This document shows, in pieces, positions 9,835-17,493 of a stretch of DNA of 64,000 nt. Made by a program: the position numbers and the translations under genes. The first letter of the stretch is position 1. Every line of letters begins with the position of its first letter. The notes under the pieces were generated by a model. The model searched no databases. It was not told the origin of the DNA and worked only from the letters and a program-made list of their open reading frames with translations. This DNA comes from CAZWSX01 sp964636985 (GTDB lineage: Bacteria > Planctomycetota > Planctomycetia > Pirellulales > Pirellulaceae). The stretch lies in the NCBI GenBank assembly GCA_964636985.1, contig CAZWSX010000001.1:186001-250000 (forward strand), written 5' to 3'.

Positions 9835-9926
9835 AGGCCCGATAGGGCCGACAGATCTTAGCCGGGGCCGTGAGGCCCCGGAAACCAATCGCGAGAAATC
9901 CGAAGGCCGATCAGGCCGATAGAAAT
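9835..9926. repeat. left hairpin set flanking the RAYT-like gene
   Basis: Three successive inverted repeats: GGCCCGATAGGGCC at 9836, CCGGGGCCGTGAGGCCCCGG at 9862, and GGCCGATCAGGCC at 9905. The block is the near mirror image of 10403-10492, sharing CGACAGATCT, the CCGGGGCC palindrome and the outer GGCCC hairpin in inverted order. Such palindromes are typical REP-like substrates of RAYT transposases. Confidence 0.75.
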
Positions 9927-9936
9927 GGGGCCCGAG

Positions 9937-10386
9937 ATGACCGTCCATCAACAGATGCTCTACCACATCATCTTCAGCACCAAGCATCGCCAAAAACTGC
10001 TGACAGCCGATATCCGTGACGAGGTCTGTGCGTACCTCGCCGGGATCGCATCTCACATCGGCGGGCATGCACTTCGAGTGGGTGGCTACGATGACCACGT
10101 CCACCTGCTCATGCGAATTCCGTGCAAGTTCTCAGTCTCCGACTTTGTCGGAAAGCTCAAGGCCAATTCCAGCAAAAACATCAATGATCAGAAACGCGTC
10201 CAAGGCCGATTCGATTGGCAGGATGGATATGGCGCCTTCACCGTGTGTCCTTCGCAGGTGAAGCGAGTGATGACCTACATCGATCGCCAGCCGATTCATC
10301 ATGCAAAGCTCTCCTTTGAAGAGGAGTATGTCCAGATTCTGGAAAAGCACTCGGTGGACTATGATCAAGAGTATCTATTTGGATAA
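9937..10386 (+). CDS. IS200-like / REP-associated tyrosine transposase (RAYT)
   Basis: A 149-residue Y1 transposase of the HUH nuclease superfamily. The HUH metal-binding motif is HVH at residues 54-56 (YDDHVHLLMR) and the likely catalytic tyrosine is Tyr114 in TYIDRQPIHH. WQDGYGAF and SFEEEYVQIL are family hallmarks. These enzymes nick single-stranded DNA at hairpins and form 5'-phosphotyrosine links. The gene is intact and appears functional. There is no tnpB accessory gene. It sits alone between divergent argG and larB and is framed by mirror-image hairpin blocks, as in RAYT/REP modules. An ATG at 9925 is an alternative start; it overlaps the left hairpin block. Confidence 0.88.
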   Translation: MTVHQQMLYHIIFSTKHRQKLLTADIRDEVCAYLAGIASHIGGHALRVGGYDDHVHLLMRIPCKFSVSDFVGKLKANSSKNINDQKRVQGRFDWQDGYGAFTVCPSQVKRVMTYIDRQPIHHAKLSFEEEYVQILEKHSVDYDQEYLFG

Positions 10387-10402
10387 CCCATCGAGCTTCA
10401 AG

Positions 10403-10492
10403 TTTCTGTCGGCCCTTCGGGCCTTGGTGCTTTGAGAATCGGTAACCGGGGCCTTACGGCCCCGGCTGAGATCTGTCGGGCCTTCGGCCCTT
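10403..10492. repeat. right hairpin set flanking the RAYT-like gene
   Basis: GGCCCTTCGGGCC at 10411, CCGGGGCCTTACGGCCCCGG at 10446 and GGGCCTTCGGCCC at 10478. In inverted orientation the order and linker (AGATCTGTCGG) match the left block, so the gene is enclosed by an imperfect ~90-bp inverted repeat. Confidence 0.75.
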
Positions 10493-10515
10493 AGGAAAGG
10501 CACGATAGCCAACAC

Positions 10516-11280
10516 ATGTTTCCCGCTGAAATTGAGAAGTTGCTCCAATCCCTGTTGGCTGGCCAGATTTCGACTGCCGAAGCTGCTCGCGAACTTGCCG
10601 CCGCTACCAGTGCGCCCCTCGAAAACGTCGTTCTCGACCTCGATCGCAAGCGGCGTTGTGGGTTTCCGGAGGTTGTCTATGGCGCCGGCAAGTCGGCTGA
10701 AACGATCGCCAAGATCTTCGAGCGGCAGCTTGCGGATGGGATTGAGCCGCTGGCCACACGCGTAGAGCCGGCAGCGGCCGATTTTTTGAAGGCGAAGTTC
10801 GAGGGGCTACGGCATAACGCGATTGCCCGAACGGTGCGGGTGATTCGCGACGCCAATCGCCCCAAGCATGGGCGCGTGGTGATCATCACTGCTGGCACCA
10901 CTGACTTGCCGGTGGCCGAAGAAGCCCACGAGACGCTTGATTGGATGGGCGTCAATACGCACATCGTGGCTGATGTCGGTGTGGCAGGGCCGCACCGTTT
11001 GCCGCAGCGATTGGGGGAGATCCTTGGGGCCGACGCGATTATCGTCGTGGCCGGGATGGAAGCGGCCCTTCCTAGCGTGGTGGGTGGTTACGTTGATTGC
11101 CCGATCTTTGGCGTTCCGACGAGTGTTGGTTACGGCGCTAATCTCGGTGGCATGGCCGCGCTGCTGACGATGGTGAATAGCTGCTCGTCGAACGTCGCTG
11201 TGGTAAACATCGACGCTGGGTTCAAGGGCGGTTACTTGGCCGGGCTCGTGGCATTAGGGCGTCACAAGCCGTCTGAGTGA
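10516..11280 (+). CDS. larB: LarB, pyridinium-3,5-biscarboxylate mononucleotide synthase
   Basis: A 254-residue protein of the LarB branch of the PurE/AIR carboxylase family. LarB carboxylates and hydrolyses nicotinic acid adenine dinucleotide in the first step of nickel-pincer cofactor synthesis. Visible features are RRCGFPEVVYGAGKSAETI after an N-terminal helical part, VIITAGTTDLPVAEEA, and the PurE-like region GMEAALPSVVGGYVDCP followed by VPTSVGYGANLGGMAALL. Length is typical. larC and larE, the later steps, are not in the window. The gene starts just after the right RAYT hairpin block, so its promoter may lie within or upstream of that repeat. Confidence 0.93.
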   Translation: MFPAEIEKLLQSLLAGQISTAEAARELAAATSAPLENVVLDLDRKRRCGFPEVVYGAGKSAETIAKIFERQLADGIEPLATRVEPAAADFLKAKFEGLRHNAIARTVRVIRDANRPKHGRVVIITAGTTDLPVAEEAHETLDWMGVNTHIVADVGVAGPHRLPQRLGEILGADAIIVVAGMEAALPSVVGGYVDCPIFGVPTSVGYGANLGGMAALLTMVNSCSSNVAVVNIDAGFKGGYLAGLVALGRHKPSE

Positions 11281-11283
11281 GCG

Positions 11284-11988
11284 CTATCGAGTTTTCTCAT
11301 CGGCATCGCCGCGTCGCGCGATGTTGCCGAACGAGCGGAGCGACTCGCCCGACATGATTGTCTCGCTCTCGCCGGTCGAGGATTCGAGTTCTTTCACGAC
11401 TTGACCCGACGCCACGGGGCCGACGCCCAGCATCGACCAGTGTTGGTGATCGCTACGGGCAAGCGCGAACCCTTCGTTGATTACCGCTTGTTTCGACTTG
11501 GTATCCGTCGCCACCAGGATCAACTTGGCGGTTCCCATGGCGCGTTTGCGTTCGTAGACCGCTGTCTTCGGAATCGCTCCCATCACGCCCAAATTGATAT
11601 CGGGCGTACCGACGAACAAATCGGTGCGATCCGTCCCGACTCCGCCTGATGCGACTTCGAGGATGACTTCGGCGTCTTCTGGTTTGTCGACTAGCACATT
11701 GTCGTTATGGAGAAGGCGCGCCTTGAGTGACAAGAGGACGTAGTTCTTGTCAACACAATCCAGAAGCTCTGGCTTGATAAAGACCTTGGCTCCCGCGATG
11801 GGTTTGAAGTCGATCTTGCCGAGCGAACGGTCGACCGCGCTGGAGATCAAGAGTTGCTCAAGACCTGTGCGGGTGGTGTCGGATTCTTTGATCGATGCGC
11901 AGCCACTATGGACGACCGCGGCGAGGCCAAGTGCCCAAATCAACATCGTCTTGTAGTGAGAGCCGTTGGCTCGGGCTAGACGCGACAT
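11284..11988 (-). CDS. lipoprotein of unknown function
   Basis: A 234-residue protein with a signal peptide and lipobox (AAVVHSGC, Cys29), so probably membrane-anchored through lipid. The mature part includes GAKVFIKPELLDCVD, AEVILEVASGGVGTD and a region with many Thr and Lys. The pattern resembles planctomycete lipoproteins of about this length annotated only by DUF. No enzyme motif is visible. It converges on larB, with stops 3 bases apart. The C-terminal 30 residues are charged and likely disordered. Confidence 0.65.
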   Translation of the reverse strand: MSRLARANGSHYKTMLIWALGLAAVVHSGCASIKESDTTRTGLEQLLISSAVDRSLGKIDFKPIAGAKVFIKPELLDCVDKNYVLLSLKARLLHNDNVLVDKPEDAEVILEVASGGVGTDRTDLFVGTPDINLGVMGAIPKTAVYERKRAMGTAKLILVATDTKSKQAVINEGFALARSDHQHWSMLGVGPVASGQVVKELESSTGESETIMSGESLRSFGNIARRGDADEKTR

Positions 11989-12238
11989 GGCTTGTCACCA
12001 GGAAACGCAACATGAATTAGTTCAGATGAGGGGTGATTAATGCGAGATGATCGATCGCTTAAGGGAAAAAACTACAAAGCACCGCTTTTGCCGAAAAAAG
12101 TCGAAGCTTACGGCCTGCCGCCGTCGTAGTGGCGGCTAGCGGGGCTGGCAAGTTATCATGTCCGAATCGCGATCGGGCCCGTTCCTGGTCGCGAACCCCG
12201 CCTGCTCGGCTGATTCTTCCCGCCTTTTGGAGTTACCG

Positions 12239-13711
12239 ATGAGCCGTAACAACCGCCGCCGCTTCTTGGAACAATCGATGTTTGCCGCTGCCTCGGTCTG
12301 GGCGGCCGAAGTAGCACTCCGTCGCAACGAGATATTGGCCCAGGATGCAGCACCCCAAAGCAAAAGTCCCAACGAAACGCTCAACGTCGCCGTGATGGGC
12401 GTCAACGGCCGAGGTGCTTCGCACCTGGAGGCTTTCAGCGGACGCAAGGACACCCGCGTCACCAAAATCTGCGACGTCGATAAGGGCGTAGGCGGGCGAG
12501 CCTGCGAGGCGACCGGCAAACGCCAAGGTGGAGCGGTCCCCGAGCTCGAAGAAGATATTCGCAAGGTTCTGGACGACAAGTCGATCGACGTCATCAGCAT
12601 CGCCACGCCGAATCATTGGCACTCGCTCGGCGCCATCTGGGCGATGCAAGCCGGCAAGGACGTCTACGTCGAAAAGCCGGTCAGCCACAACGTGTTCGAA
12701 GGCCGCAGCGCGGTAGCCGCGGCCCGTACGCACAAGCGCATCTGCCAAACGGGCACGCAAAGCCGCAGCAGCAAGGGGTTGCGCGAGGCAGTGGAGTGGT
12801 TCAAAAAAGGTGAACTGGGCGCGCTCAAAGTAGCGAGAGGTTTGTGTTACAAGCGCCGCCCCTCGATTGGACCGCGCGGCGAGTATCCGGTGCCCGCCAA
12901 TGTGAACTACGACTTGTGGTGTGGTCCCGCACCGATGAATCCGGTCACGCGACCCAAGTTCCACTACGATTGGCACTGGCAATGGGACTTCGGCAACGGC
13001 GACTTGGGGAATCAAGGGATTCACCAGATGGATATCGCCCGCTGGTTCATGGGCGAGACCCAATTGTCCAACGCCGTTGTGAGCTACGGCGGCCGCCTCG
13101 GCTACATTGATGCCGGCGAAACGGCGAACACGCAGGTGATCGTCCACGACTACGGCCCGCAAACGCTCGTCTTTGAAGTGCGCGGACTCGAAACGCCTGC
13201 CTACAAAGGCGCCATGGTCGGTGTGATCCTCGAATGCGAAAACGGTTACGTCGTGATTCCAAGTTACGACTCGGCAACCGCTTTCAGCCCCTCAGGCAAG
13301 GAGATCGCGAAGTTCGGCGGCAGCGGAGATCACTTCGCCAACTTCGTCGACGCCTGCCGGTCGCGCAATCACACCGATCTGAACGCGGATATCGAACAGG
13401 GGCACCTGTCGAGTGCGCTGTGCCACTTGGGTAATATTTCGTACCGACTTGGCGAGCAAAAATCGGCTGCCGATACGGTCAAGGCAGTCGAAGGTTTCAA
13501 GTCGAACGACAACTTCCAGGACACGTTCGATCGGACGATGGCGCACCTGATCGCCAACGGCGTCGATACGACCACGGTCAAGCTGCAAGCCGGCGTTCCC
13601 TTGGCCTTCGATGGCAAGGCGGAAAAGTTTCCCGACAACGAAGCGGCCAACAAGATGCTCACTCGCGAGTATCGCAAGCCGTACGTGGTGCCTGCTCCGA
13701 ACGAAGTTTAA
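12239..13711 (+). CDS. Gfo/Idh/MocA family oxidoreductase, Tat-exported
   Basis: A 490-residue NAD(P)-dependent oxidoreductase-type protein. The leader MSRNNRRRFLEQS followed by a hydrophobic region is a twin-arginine-type signal, common for planctomycete members. The Rossmann domain starts at LNVAVMGVNGRGASHLEAF. The family motif DVYVEKPVSHNVFEG contains the conserved EKP lysine. A C-terminal alpha/beta domain follows (WHWQWDFGNGDLGNQGIHQMDIARW). Substrates in this family are usually sugars or inositols; which one cannot be read from sequence. ATG 12239 is chosen for its GGAG site and the position of the leader, although the frame opens at 12158. Confidence 0.9.
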   Translation: MSRNNRRRFLEQSMFAAASVWAAEVALRRNEILAQDAAPQSKSPNETLNVAVMGVNGRGASHLEAFSGRKDTRVTKICDVDKGVGGRACEATGKRQGGAVPELEEDIRKVLDDKSIDVISIATPNHWHSLGAIWAMQAGKDVYVEKPVSHNVFEGRSAVAAARTHKRICQTGTQSRSSKGLREAVEWFKKGELGALKVARGLCYKRRPSIGPRGEYPVPANVNYDLWCGPAPMNPVTRPKFHYDWHWQWDFGNGDLGNQGIHQMDIARWFMGETQLSNAVVSYGGRLGYIDAGETANTQVIVHDYGPQTLVFEVRGLETPAYKGAMVGVILECENGYVVIPSYDSATAFSPSGKEIAKFGGSGDHFANFVDACRSRNHTDLNADIEQGHLSSALCHLGNISYRLGEQKSAADTVKAVEGFKSNDNFQDTFDRTMAHLIANGVDTTTVKLQAGVPLAFDGKAEKFPDNEAANKMLTREYRKPYVVPAPNEV

Positions 13712-13718
13712 AGTGAAC

Positions 13719-13786
13719 CGTAGGACGGGCAATCGTGTCCGTCTGAATCACAGTATCCCCGTGCCGGACAGGATTGTCCGGCCTAC
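13719..13786. repeat. paired GTAGGACGGACA-type palindromes (copies 2 and 3)
   Basis: Two units in opposite orientation: GTAGGACGGGCAATCGTGTCC at 13720 and CCGGACAGGATTGTCCGGCC plus TAC ending at 13786. The GTAGG and CCTAC ends make the whole 67-bp block an inverted repeat. It lies between the oxidoreductase stop and the RluA-type gene. Confidence 0.65.
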
Positions 13787-13818
13787 GAACGCAAGATATG
13801 AGATCGTGATCGTCTTAC

Positions 13819-14553
13819 ATGCTCGAACCCACTGGCTTTCGCGTCTTGCTCGAAGATGGTCCTCTGCTCGTAATCGCCAAGCCGGCGGGGCTGCTTACCC
13901 AGGCTCCGCCTGGAATCGATAGCCTGGAGTGGCGAGTCAAACGCTGGCTGATCGAGCGCGAAAACAAACCGGGCAAGGCCTACCTAGGCGTGCCCCATCG
14001 CCTCGACCGTCCTGTTTCGGGCGTGATTCTCTTTGCCAAACATGTACGCGCGGCGCGGCGTCTTTCAGAACAGTTTGAAGGGCGCCTCATCCGCAAAACA
14101 TACTGGGCGCTCGTCGAAGGAAAGGTCGCCGAAAGCACGACCGGCGAACGGCAAACATGGCGAGAGTATTTGAAAAAACTCGATGCCGAGCCGCGATCCC
14201 TGGTTTGCGAGTCACACGAACCCGGCGCTAAGTTGGCCATTATGCACACCCAAGTGCGCGGTAGCGGACCTACAGGCGAACCGCCGTCGCCCGCGACATG
14301 GCTGGAGATCGAACTCGAAACAGGCCGCAACCATCAAATCCGTGTGCAGAGCGCCCACCGCGGTCACCCGCTCTGGGGCGACGAATTGTACGGCTCGACA
14401 CACACATTCGGCCCTCCCTCTCACGACCCTCGCGAGCGCTTGATCGCATTGCACGCCCGGTCAATCGAATTCGACCACCCCATGACTAAAGAGCGATTGA
14501 CCGTGGAAGCGCCCGTCACCGAACACTGGCCCGATTGGGTCACCAACACGTAG
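13819..14553 (+). CDS. RluA-family RNA pseudouridine synthase
   Basis: A 244-residue enzyme that isomerises uridine to pseudouridine in rRNA or tRNA. The catalytic signature HRLDRPVSGVI (residues 60-70, nucleophile Asp63) is intact. VIAKPAGLLTQ and RNHQIRVQSAHRGHPLWGDELYG are further family motifs. No S4 domain is present, so it is the short RluA/RluC-like catalytic form; the exact target uridine cannot be assigned. Its stop codon TAG is the first part of a GTAGGACGGACA repeat, so the repeat defines the last codon. Confidence 0.92.
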   Translation: MLEPTGFRVLLEDGPLLVIAKPAGLLTQAPPGIDSLEWRVKRWLIERENKPGKAYLGVPHRLDRPVSGVILFAKHVRAARRLSEQFEGRLIRKTYWALVEGKVAESTTGERQTWREYLKKLDAEPRSLVCESHEPGAKLAIMHTQVRGSGPTGEPPSPATWLEIELETGRNHQIRVQSAHRGHPLWGDELYGSTHTFGPPSHDPRERLIALHARSIEFDHPMTKERLTVEAPVTEHWPDWVTNT

Positions 14554-14577
14554 GACGGACATTCGTGTCCGTCTGAA
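14549..14577. repeat. GTAGGACGGACA palindrome overlapping a stop codon (copy 4)
   Basis: CGTAGGACGGACATTCGTGT then CCGTCTGAA. The TAG in this unit (14551-14553) is the stop codon of the preceding pseudouridine synthase. Confidence 0.65.
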
Positions 14578-14630
14578 GCGACTTTCCCTTATCAACAGTC
14601 AACAACTCCTCAAGACCACTTCTCCAGAAA

Positions 14631-15512
14631 ATGACTGCCCGCCTTTCCACCGGAGTTCCCGCTCTCGACACCATGCTCGGCGGAGGCTTGCTTCCCGGCA
14701 CGCTCACGGTCGTCGCCGGCGCAACGGGCATTGGTAAAACGCAACTCGGAGTCCAATTCGCCGCCGTTGGAGCAAAACAAGAAGGCCGTCGCGGCGTCTT
14801 CTTTGATATGTGCGCGCGGGGCGATTCGCAAAACCACGCTCCCTATGCTGAGCGGATCGCCGAATGGTCGCCGGCGATGGCTGCTTCGCCCGACGACGTT
14901 TCGCTGAAAGACTTCTTCGCCGCCGATCGGAAGCATGGCGAGTACCTGAAGGCTTTCGAGCACCACGGCCGCCGTGTCACCAAAAACGATCTGGACTGGG
15001 AAGAATGGCGACTCTGGCAAGCGCAGCTCAATTGGCGATTGAGAGGAGCGATAGCCTTTCTTTACGGCAACTTCGTGCAAGGTTGCCAGCGCGTCGTCGT
15101 CGATGGTTTCGAACCTGTGGGTCGCGCGGGCGAGTCGATCCAGCTCAACCTGTTCGAGTATGTTTACCACCAGGTCCTGCGCAAAGACCCCGATTGGGTC
15201 GCCCGCGATATGTTCCGCGAGTCGTTCCGCGAAAACGAACCGGCCGTGATGAAGCACATGTATGAGCCCAGCAAGATCGCTTGCATGATGCTTTACACGT
15301 CGCCAGAGGTGATGCTCGACGATCTGCTCGAAAAGCCGATTGAAGAGGGGGATGCACTCTCCAACGCGAACACGATCATCCTGATGGGCAAGCGTCGCCA
15401 GGGGGATCGGATGGGGCGGGCGCTCCATATTGCGAAGCATCGCGGAAGTGCGTGTGATGATCGGGTGGTGGGGTATTCGATTGACGATAGCGGGTTGAAA
15501 CTGGAAGCGTAG
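14631..15512 (+). CDS. orphan KaiC/RecA-superfamily ATPase
   Basis: A 293-residue protein with a KaiC/RAD55-like ATPase core. STGVPALDTMLGGGLLPGT is the characteristic lead-in to the P-loop GATGIGKT (residues 30-37), and RVVVDGFE near residue 150 looks like the Walker B strand. Only one ATPase domain is present, unlike two-domain KaiC, and the C-terminal half is specific to this protein. No kaiA, kaiB or signalling partner is nearby. Members of this group range from clock proteins to signal-transduction and recombination ATPases, so the role is open. It follows the pseudouridine synthase by 77 bases. Confidence 0.75.
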   Translation: MTARLSTGVPALDTMLGGGLLPGTLTVVAGATGIGKTQLGVQFAAVGAKQEGRRGVFFDMCARGDSQNHAPYAERIAEWSPAMAASPDDVSLKDFFAADRKHGEYLKAFEHHGRRVTKNDLDWEEWRLWQAQLNWRLRGAIAFLYGNFVQGCQRVVVDGFEPVGRAGESIQLNLFEYVYHQVLRKDPDWVARDMFRESFRENEPAVMKHMYEPSKIACMMLYTSPEVMLDDLLEKPIEEGDALSNANTIILMGKRRQGDRMGRALHIAKHRGSACDDRVVGYSIDDSGLKLEA

Positions 15513-15515
15513 TCG

Positions 15516-15911
15516 CTACTGCTGCGCTTCTCTCTGCAACCTGCGACGATCGAGATTCTTCTGTGTTCCGGATTTCTCGCGTCCAGGTCGAACCCACGCG
15601 ATGTCTTGATCTGAGTCCGCGGTCATCTGCGTGTCGCGAGCTTCGTCCGATTCAAAACCGCCAATCACCGGAAAGCCGGCATTGTTACGCGGGCTGGCGA
15701 ACATGTGGTACACCACGACGGTTGCCGACTTACTTGAGAGGTAGGCCTGGGCCATCGCATCGGTCCCGCGAGCGTCGCCTACGACGAACGTTTCGCCTCG
15801 CGCTAATGCGGCGTCGATCGCCGGTTGGTAGTGCGCTTCGAATTCCGTTGGTGTCAGGTCGAGGTGGCCGCTGATGTAGTTGACAATCTTTCGCGCTGCG
15901 GTGTCGCTCAT
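15516..15911 (-). CDS. small SLOG-like nucleotide-binding protein
   Basis: A 131-residue protein. GETFVVGDARGTDAMAQAYL resembles the GxxxGTD nucleotide/ligand loop of the SLOG (LOG/DprA/YspA-like) Rossmannoid superfamily, followed by a beta strand ATVVVYHM. These domains bind nucleotides or nucleotide-like signals. The C-terminal 30 residues are charged and possibly disordered. The gene converges on the KaiC-like ATPase with only 3 bases between stops. No linked effector gene was recognised, so a defence role is not supported. Assignment rests on one motif and fold pattern. Confidence 0.6.
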   Translation of the reverse strand: MSDTAARKIVNYISGHLDLTPTEFEAHYQPAIDAALARGETFVVGDARGTDAMAQAYLSSKSATVVVYHMFASPRNNAGFPVIGGFESDEARDTQMTADSDQDIAWVRPGREKSGTQKNLDRRRLQREAQQ

Positions 15912-16013
15912 ACTTGCCCCTTTGACGATTGTCCTGGCTATTTGTCGAGTTTCAGCTTTTCGCGGATTTCCACAATTCGCTTTTAAAGGTATTCGGAGCA
16001 GGACGTTCAGGGA

Positions 16014-16313
16014 TCAGTTTCGAAACTTCCAGTAGCGATCCCTTCGCTTAGCATGCGCGACGGCCACGACTGATATGACGGAAGAATCTGGTTGATGCAC
16101 AAAGATGATTGAGTAGGGGTACTTCTCAACGTGGCATCGGCGAAAATCGCGGTAGATCTTGGCGAACTGAAGGGGATCGGCTTGAACTCGCCTGATTCCT
16201 TCGTCAAATCGCGAAGCGAATGTTTGTGCAGCTAACTGGCTTCTCGCCCAATACCACTCAAATGCCGAATTTAGATCGGCCACGGCGCCCGGAGCGTACC
16301 TAACCAGCGCCAT
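16014..16313 (-). CDS. RelE/ParE-family toxin
   Basis: A 99-residue protein of the type II toxin superfamily. It shows the usual pattern: N-terminal YAPGAVADLNSAFEWYWARS helix hairpin, FDEGIRRVQADPLQFA, then the strands VEKYPYSIIFVHQ and VISVVAVAHAKRRDRYW. The C-terminal AHAKRRDRYW is typical of ParE-like toxins, which act on gyrase, or RelE-like ones, which cleave mRNA; which target applies cannot be told. Its ATG (16313) lies inside the end of the antitoxin gene, a 14-base overlap that suggests translational coupling. Confidence 0.85.
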   Translation of the reverse strand: MALVRYAPGAVADLNSAFEWYWARSQLAAQTFASRFDEGIRRVQADPLQFAKIYRDFRRCHVEKYPYSIIFVHQPDSSVISVVAVAHAKRRDRYWKFRN

Positions 16314-16542
16314 TTCGTCGTGCCTTGGCAAACAACTCGGCCCGAACCGTTTCCCAAGGGATGGCAAGAGAGGGATTAGCTTCTAACTCTGCCCAACGAC
16401 GATCTAGTTCCTCTTTGAGGGCGGGATCTAGCGGTTCCTCGGAATCGTGCGGTTCCATATCCCAGAGCGCGTCAATAAGCCTTTGCCGATCGTCGGCAGA
16501 CAATTGTTGCGCGGCGCTTAAGATGCTCTCAAACGTCACCAT
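16300..16542 (-). CDS. antitoxin, addiction module family
   Basis: An 80-residue protein resembling the addiction-module antitoxin family (Unstab_antitox, Pfam PF09720): an N-terminal helical part ILSAAQQLSADDRQRLIDAL, then EEPLDPALKEELDRRWAELE and the C-terminal IPWETVRAELFAKAR that typically wraps the toxin. The start at 16542 is fixed by a strong GAGGAGGT site 6 bases upstream, although the frame is open further back to 16686. It precedes and overlaps the toxin gene, the standard order. It is normally both toxin neutraliser and operon repressor; no operator was identified. Confidence 0.85.
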   Translation of the reverse strand: MVTFESILSAAQQLSADDRQRLIDALWDMEPHDSEEPLDPALKEELDRRWAELEANPSLAIPWETVRAELFAKARRNGAG

Positions 16543-16607
16543 TGCGGTACCTCCTCGGGCCATTCTATCAGGGCAACTGCTCCAACTCCATTCCGCTGGC
16601 GAGCACC

Positions 16608-17141
16608 TCACTCCAGCACAATCGGCCCCGGGTGTTCGTCCGTCTGTTCCCACTCGCGACGGATTTCGCCGAGGCCGTACGCGCACATCTCGAAGTGTTT
16701 GCTCAGGCGTTCCAGGAGAGGGTTAGGAAGTGAGTCGTCCGACTCGACACCCGAGGCGATGTGGTACGAACGTTTCCCCTGTCCCGCGTAATCGACAAAG
16801 AGGTCGACGTTGCGAGCGCTCTTCATTCGCTTGAGCGTTTCGGGATAGAGGCCCGTCCAAAACAAGGCAATGTCGCCGATGTGCCGGTGAACTTCGCAGC
16901 GGGCAGAGCCGATCCGGTGCTCCGCCTCGGCTACCATGGCGGCGACTTCTTGAATCGGCTTACCGTTCAGCGATCGGACGCGGTTGAGCGACTCGCTCCG
17001 GGTGAACCGCAAAAGCAGTTCGCTCAGGTAGTCGACCAGCTGTGTATCGGAGACACCCAATCGGGCGTGAAAGACGTGCTCGGCGAGCCCGTTGAAGAAA
17101 CGACGAAGCGGATTGTTTTGGGGAAGATCGGCATTTTGCAT
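16608..17141 (-). CDS. conserved protein of unknown function
   Basis: A 177-residue soluble, mostly helical protein without signal peptide or membrane segment. Segments such as FFNGLAEHVFHARLGVSDTQLVDYLSELL and RVRSLNGKPIQEVAAMVAEAE look like a compact all-alpha domain. No named family was recognised. ATG 17141 is chosen because GAGGAGCTACCG directly precedes it, while upstream in-frame codons add a low-complexity Arg-rich stretch. It lies upstream of the toxin-antitoxin pair on the same strand, with 65 bases between, and is probably independent. Confidence 0.65.
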   Translation of the reverse strand: MQNADLPQNNPLRRFFNGLAEHVFHARLGVSDTQLVDYLSELLLRFTRSESLNRVRSLNGKPIQEVAAMVAEAEHRIGSARCEVHRHIGDIALFWTGLYPETLKRMKSARNVDLFVDYAGQGKRSYHIASGVESDDSLPNPLLERLSKHFEMCAYGLGEIRREWEQTDEHPGPIVLE

Positions 17142-17493
17142 CGGTAGCTCCTCGGTGCAATGGCAACGAGGGCTCAACCGCGAGCAACGCTTGCGAAGAC
17201 GGTCGCCGAAACTTCGCCCTGATCTGACTGGGGAAAGTCGCGACGCGAAACCGTGATGTCCGGCCGCGTCGTGCGGTCCGCCAGTCAGCTTGGGCGAACC
17301 GCCCTGGGTCGCGGCCAAGCCATCGGAGGGACAACAGGAGTTGTTCGTCGGGATGCCCGAACAAATCCCTACTGAACTCTATGATTCGTATTTCAGGAAG
17401 GTCAAGATCGATTCCTAAAGAATTCCGAAACGTTGCGGAAGGTTTCGATGCGCTGACGATTGGGAAAAGGCTTCGGGCTGGCGGACCAATTTG
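17142..17493. other. 352-base intergenic region
   Basis: No gene, strong hairpin or recognisable motif was seen between the unknown gene starting at 17141 and the TPR gene ending at 17494. It presumably contains the promoter of the former. Open frames here are Arg-rich and lack start sites. Confidence 0.35.

Noticed and set aside
15912..16013. Remnant coding frame (ends KRIVEIREKLKLDK) downstream of the toxin gene
   Set aside because: Only 14 codons between stops; too short to support a gene fragment.
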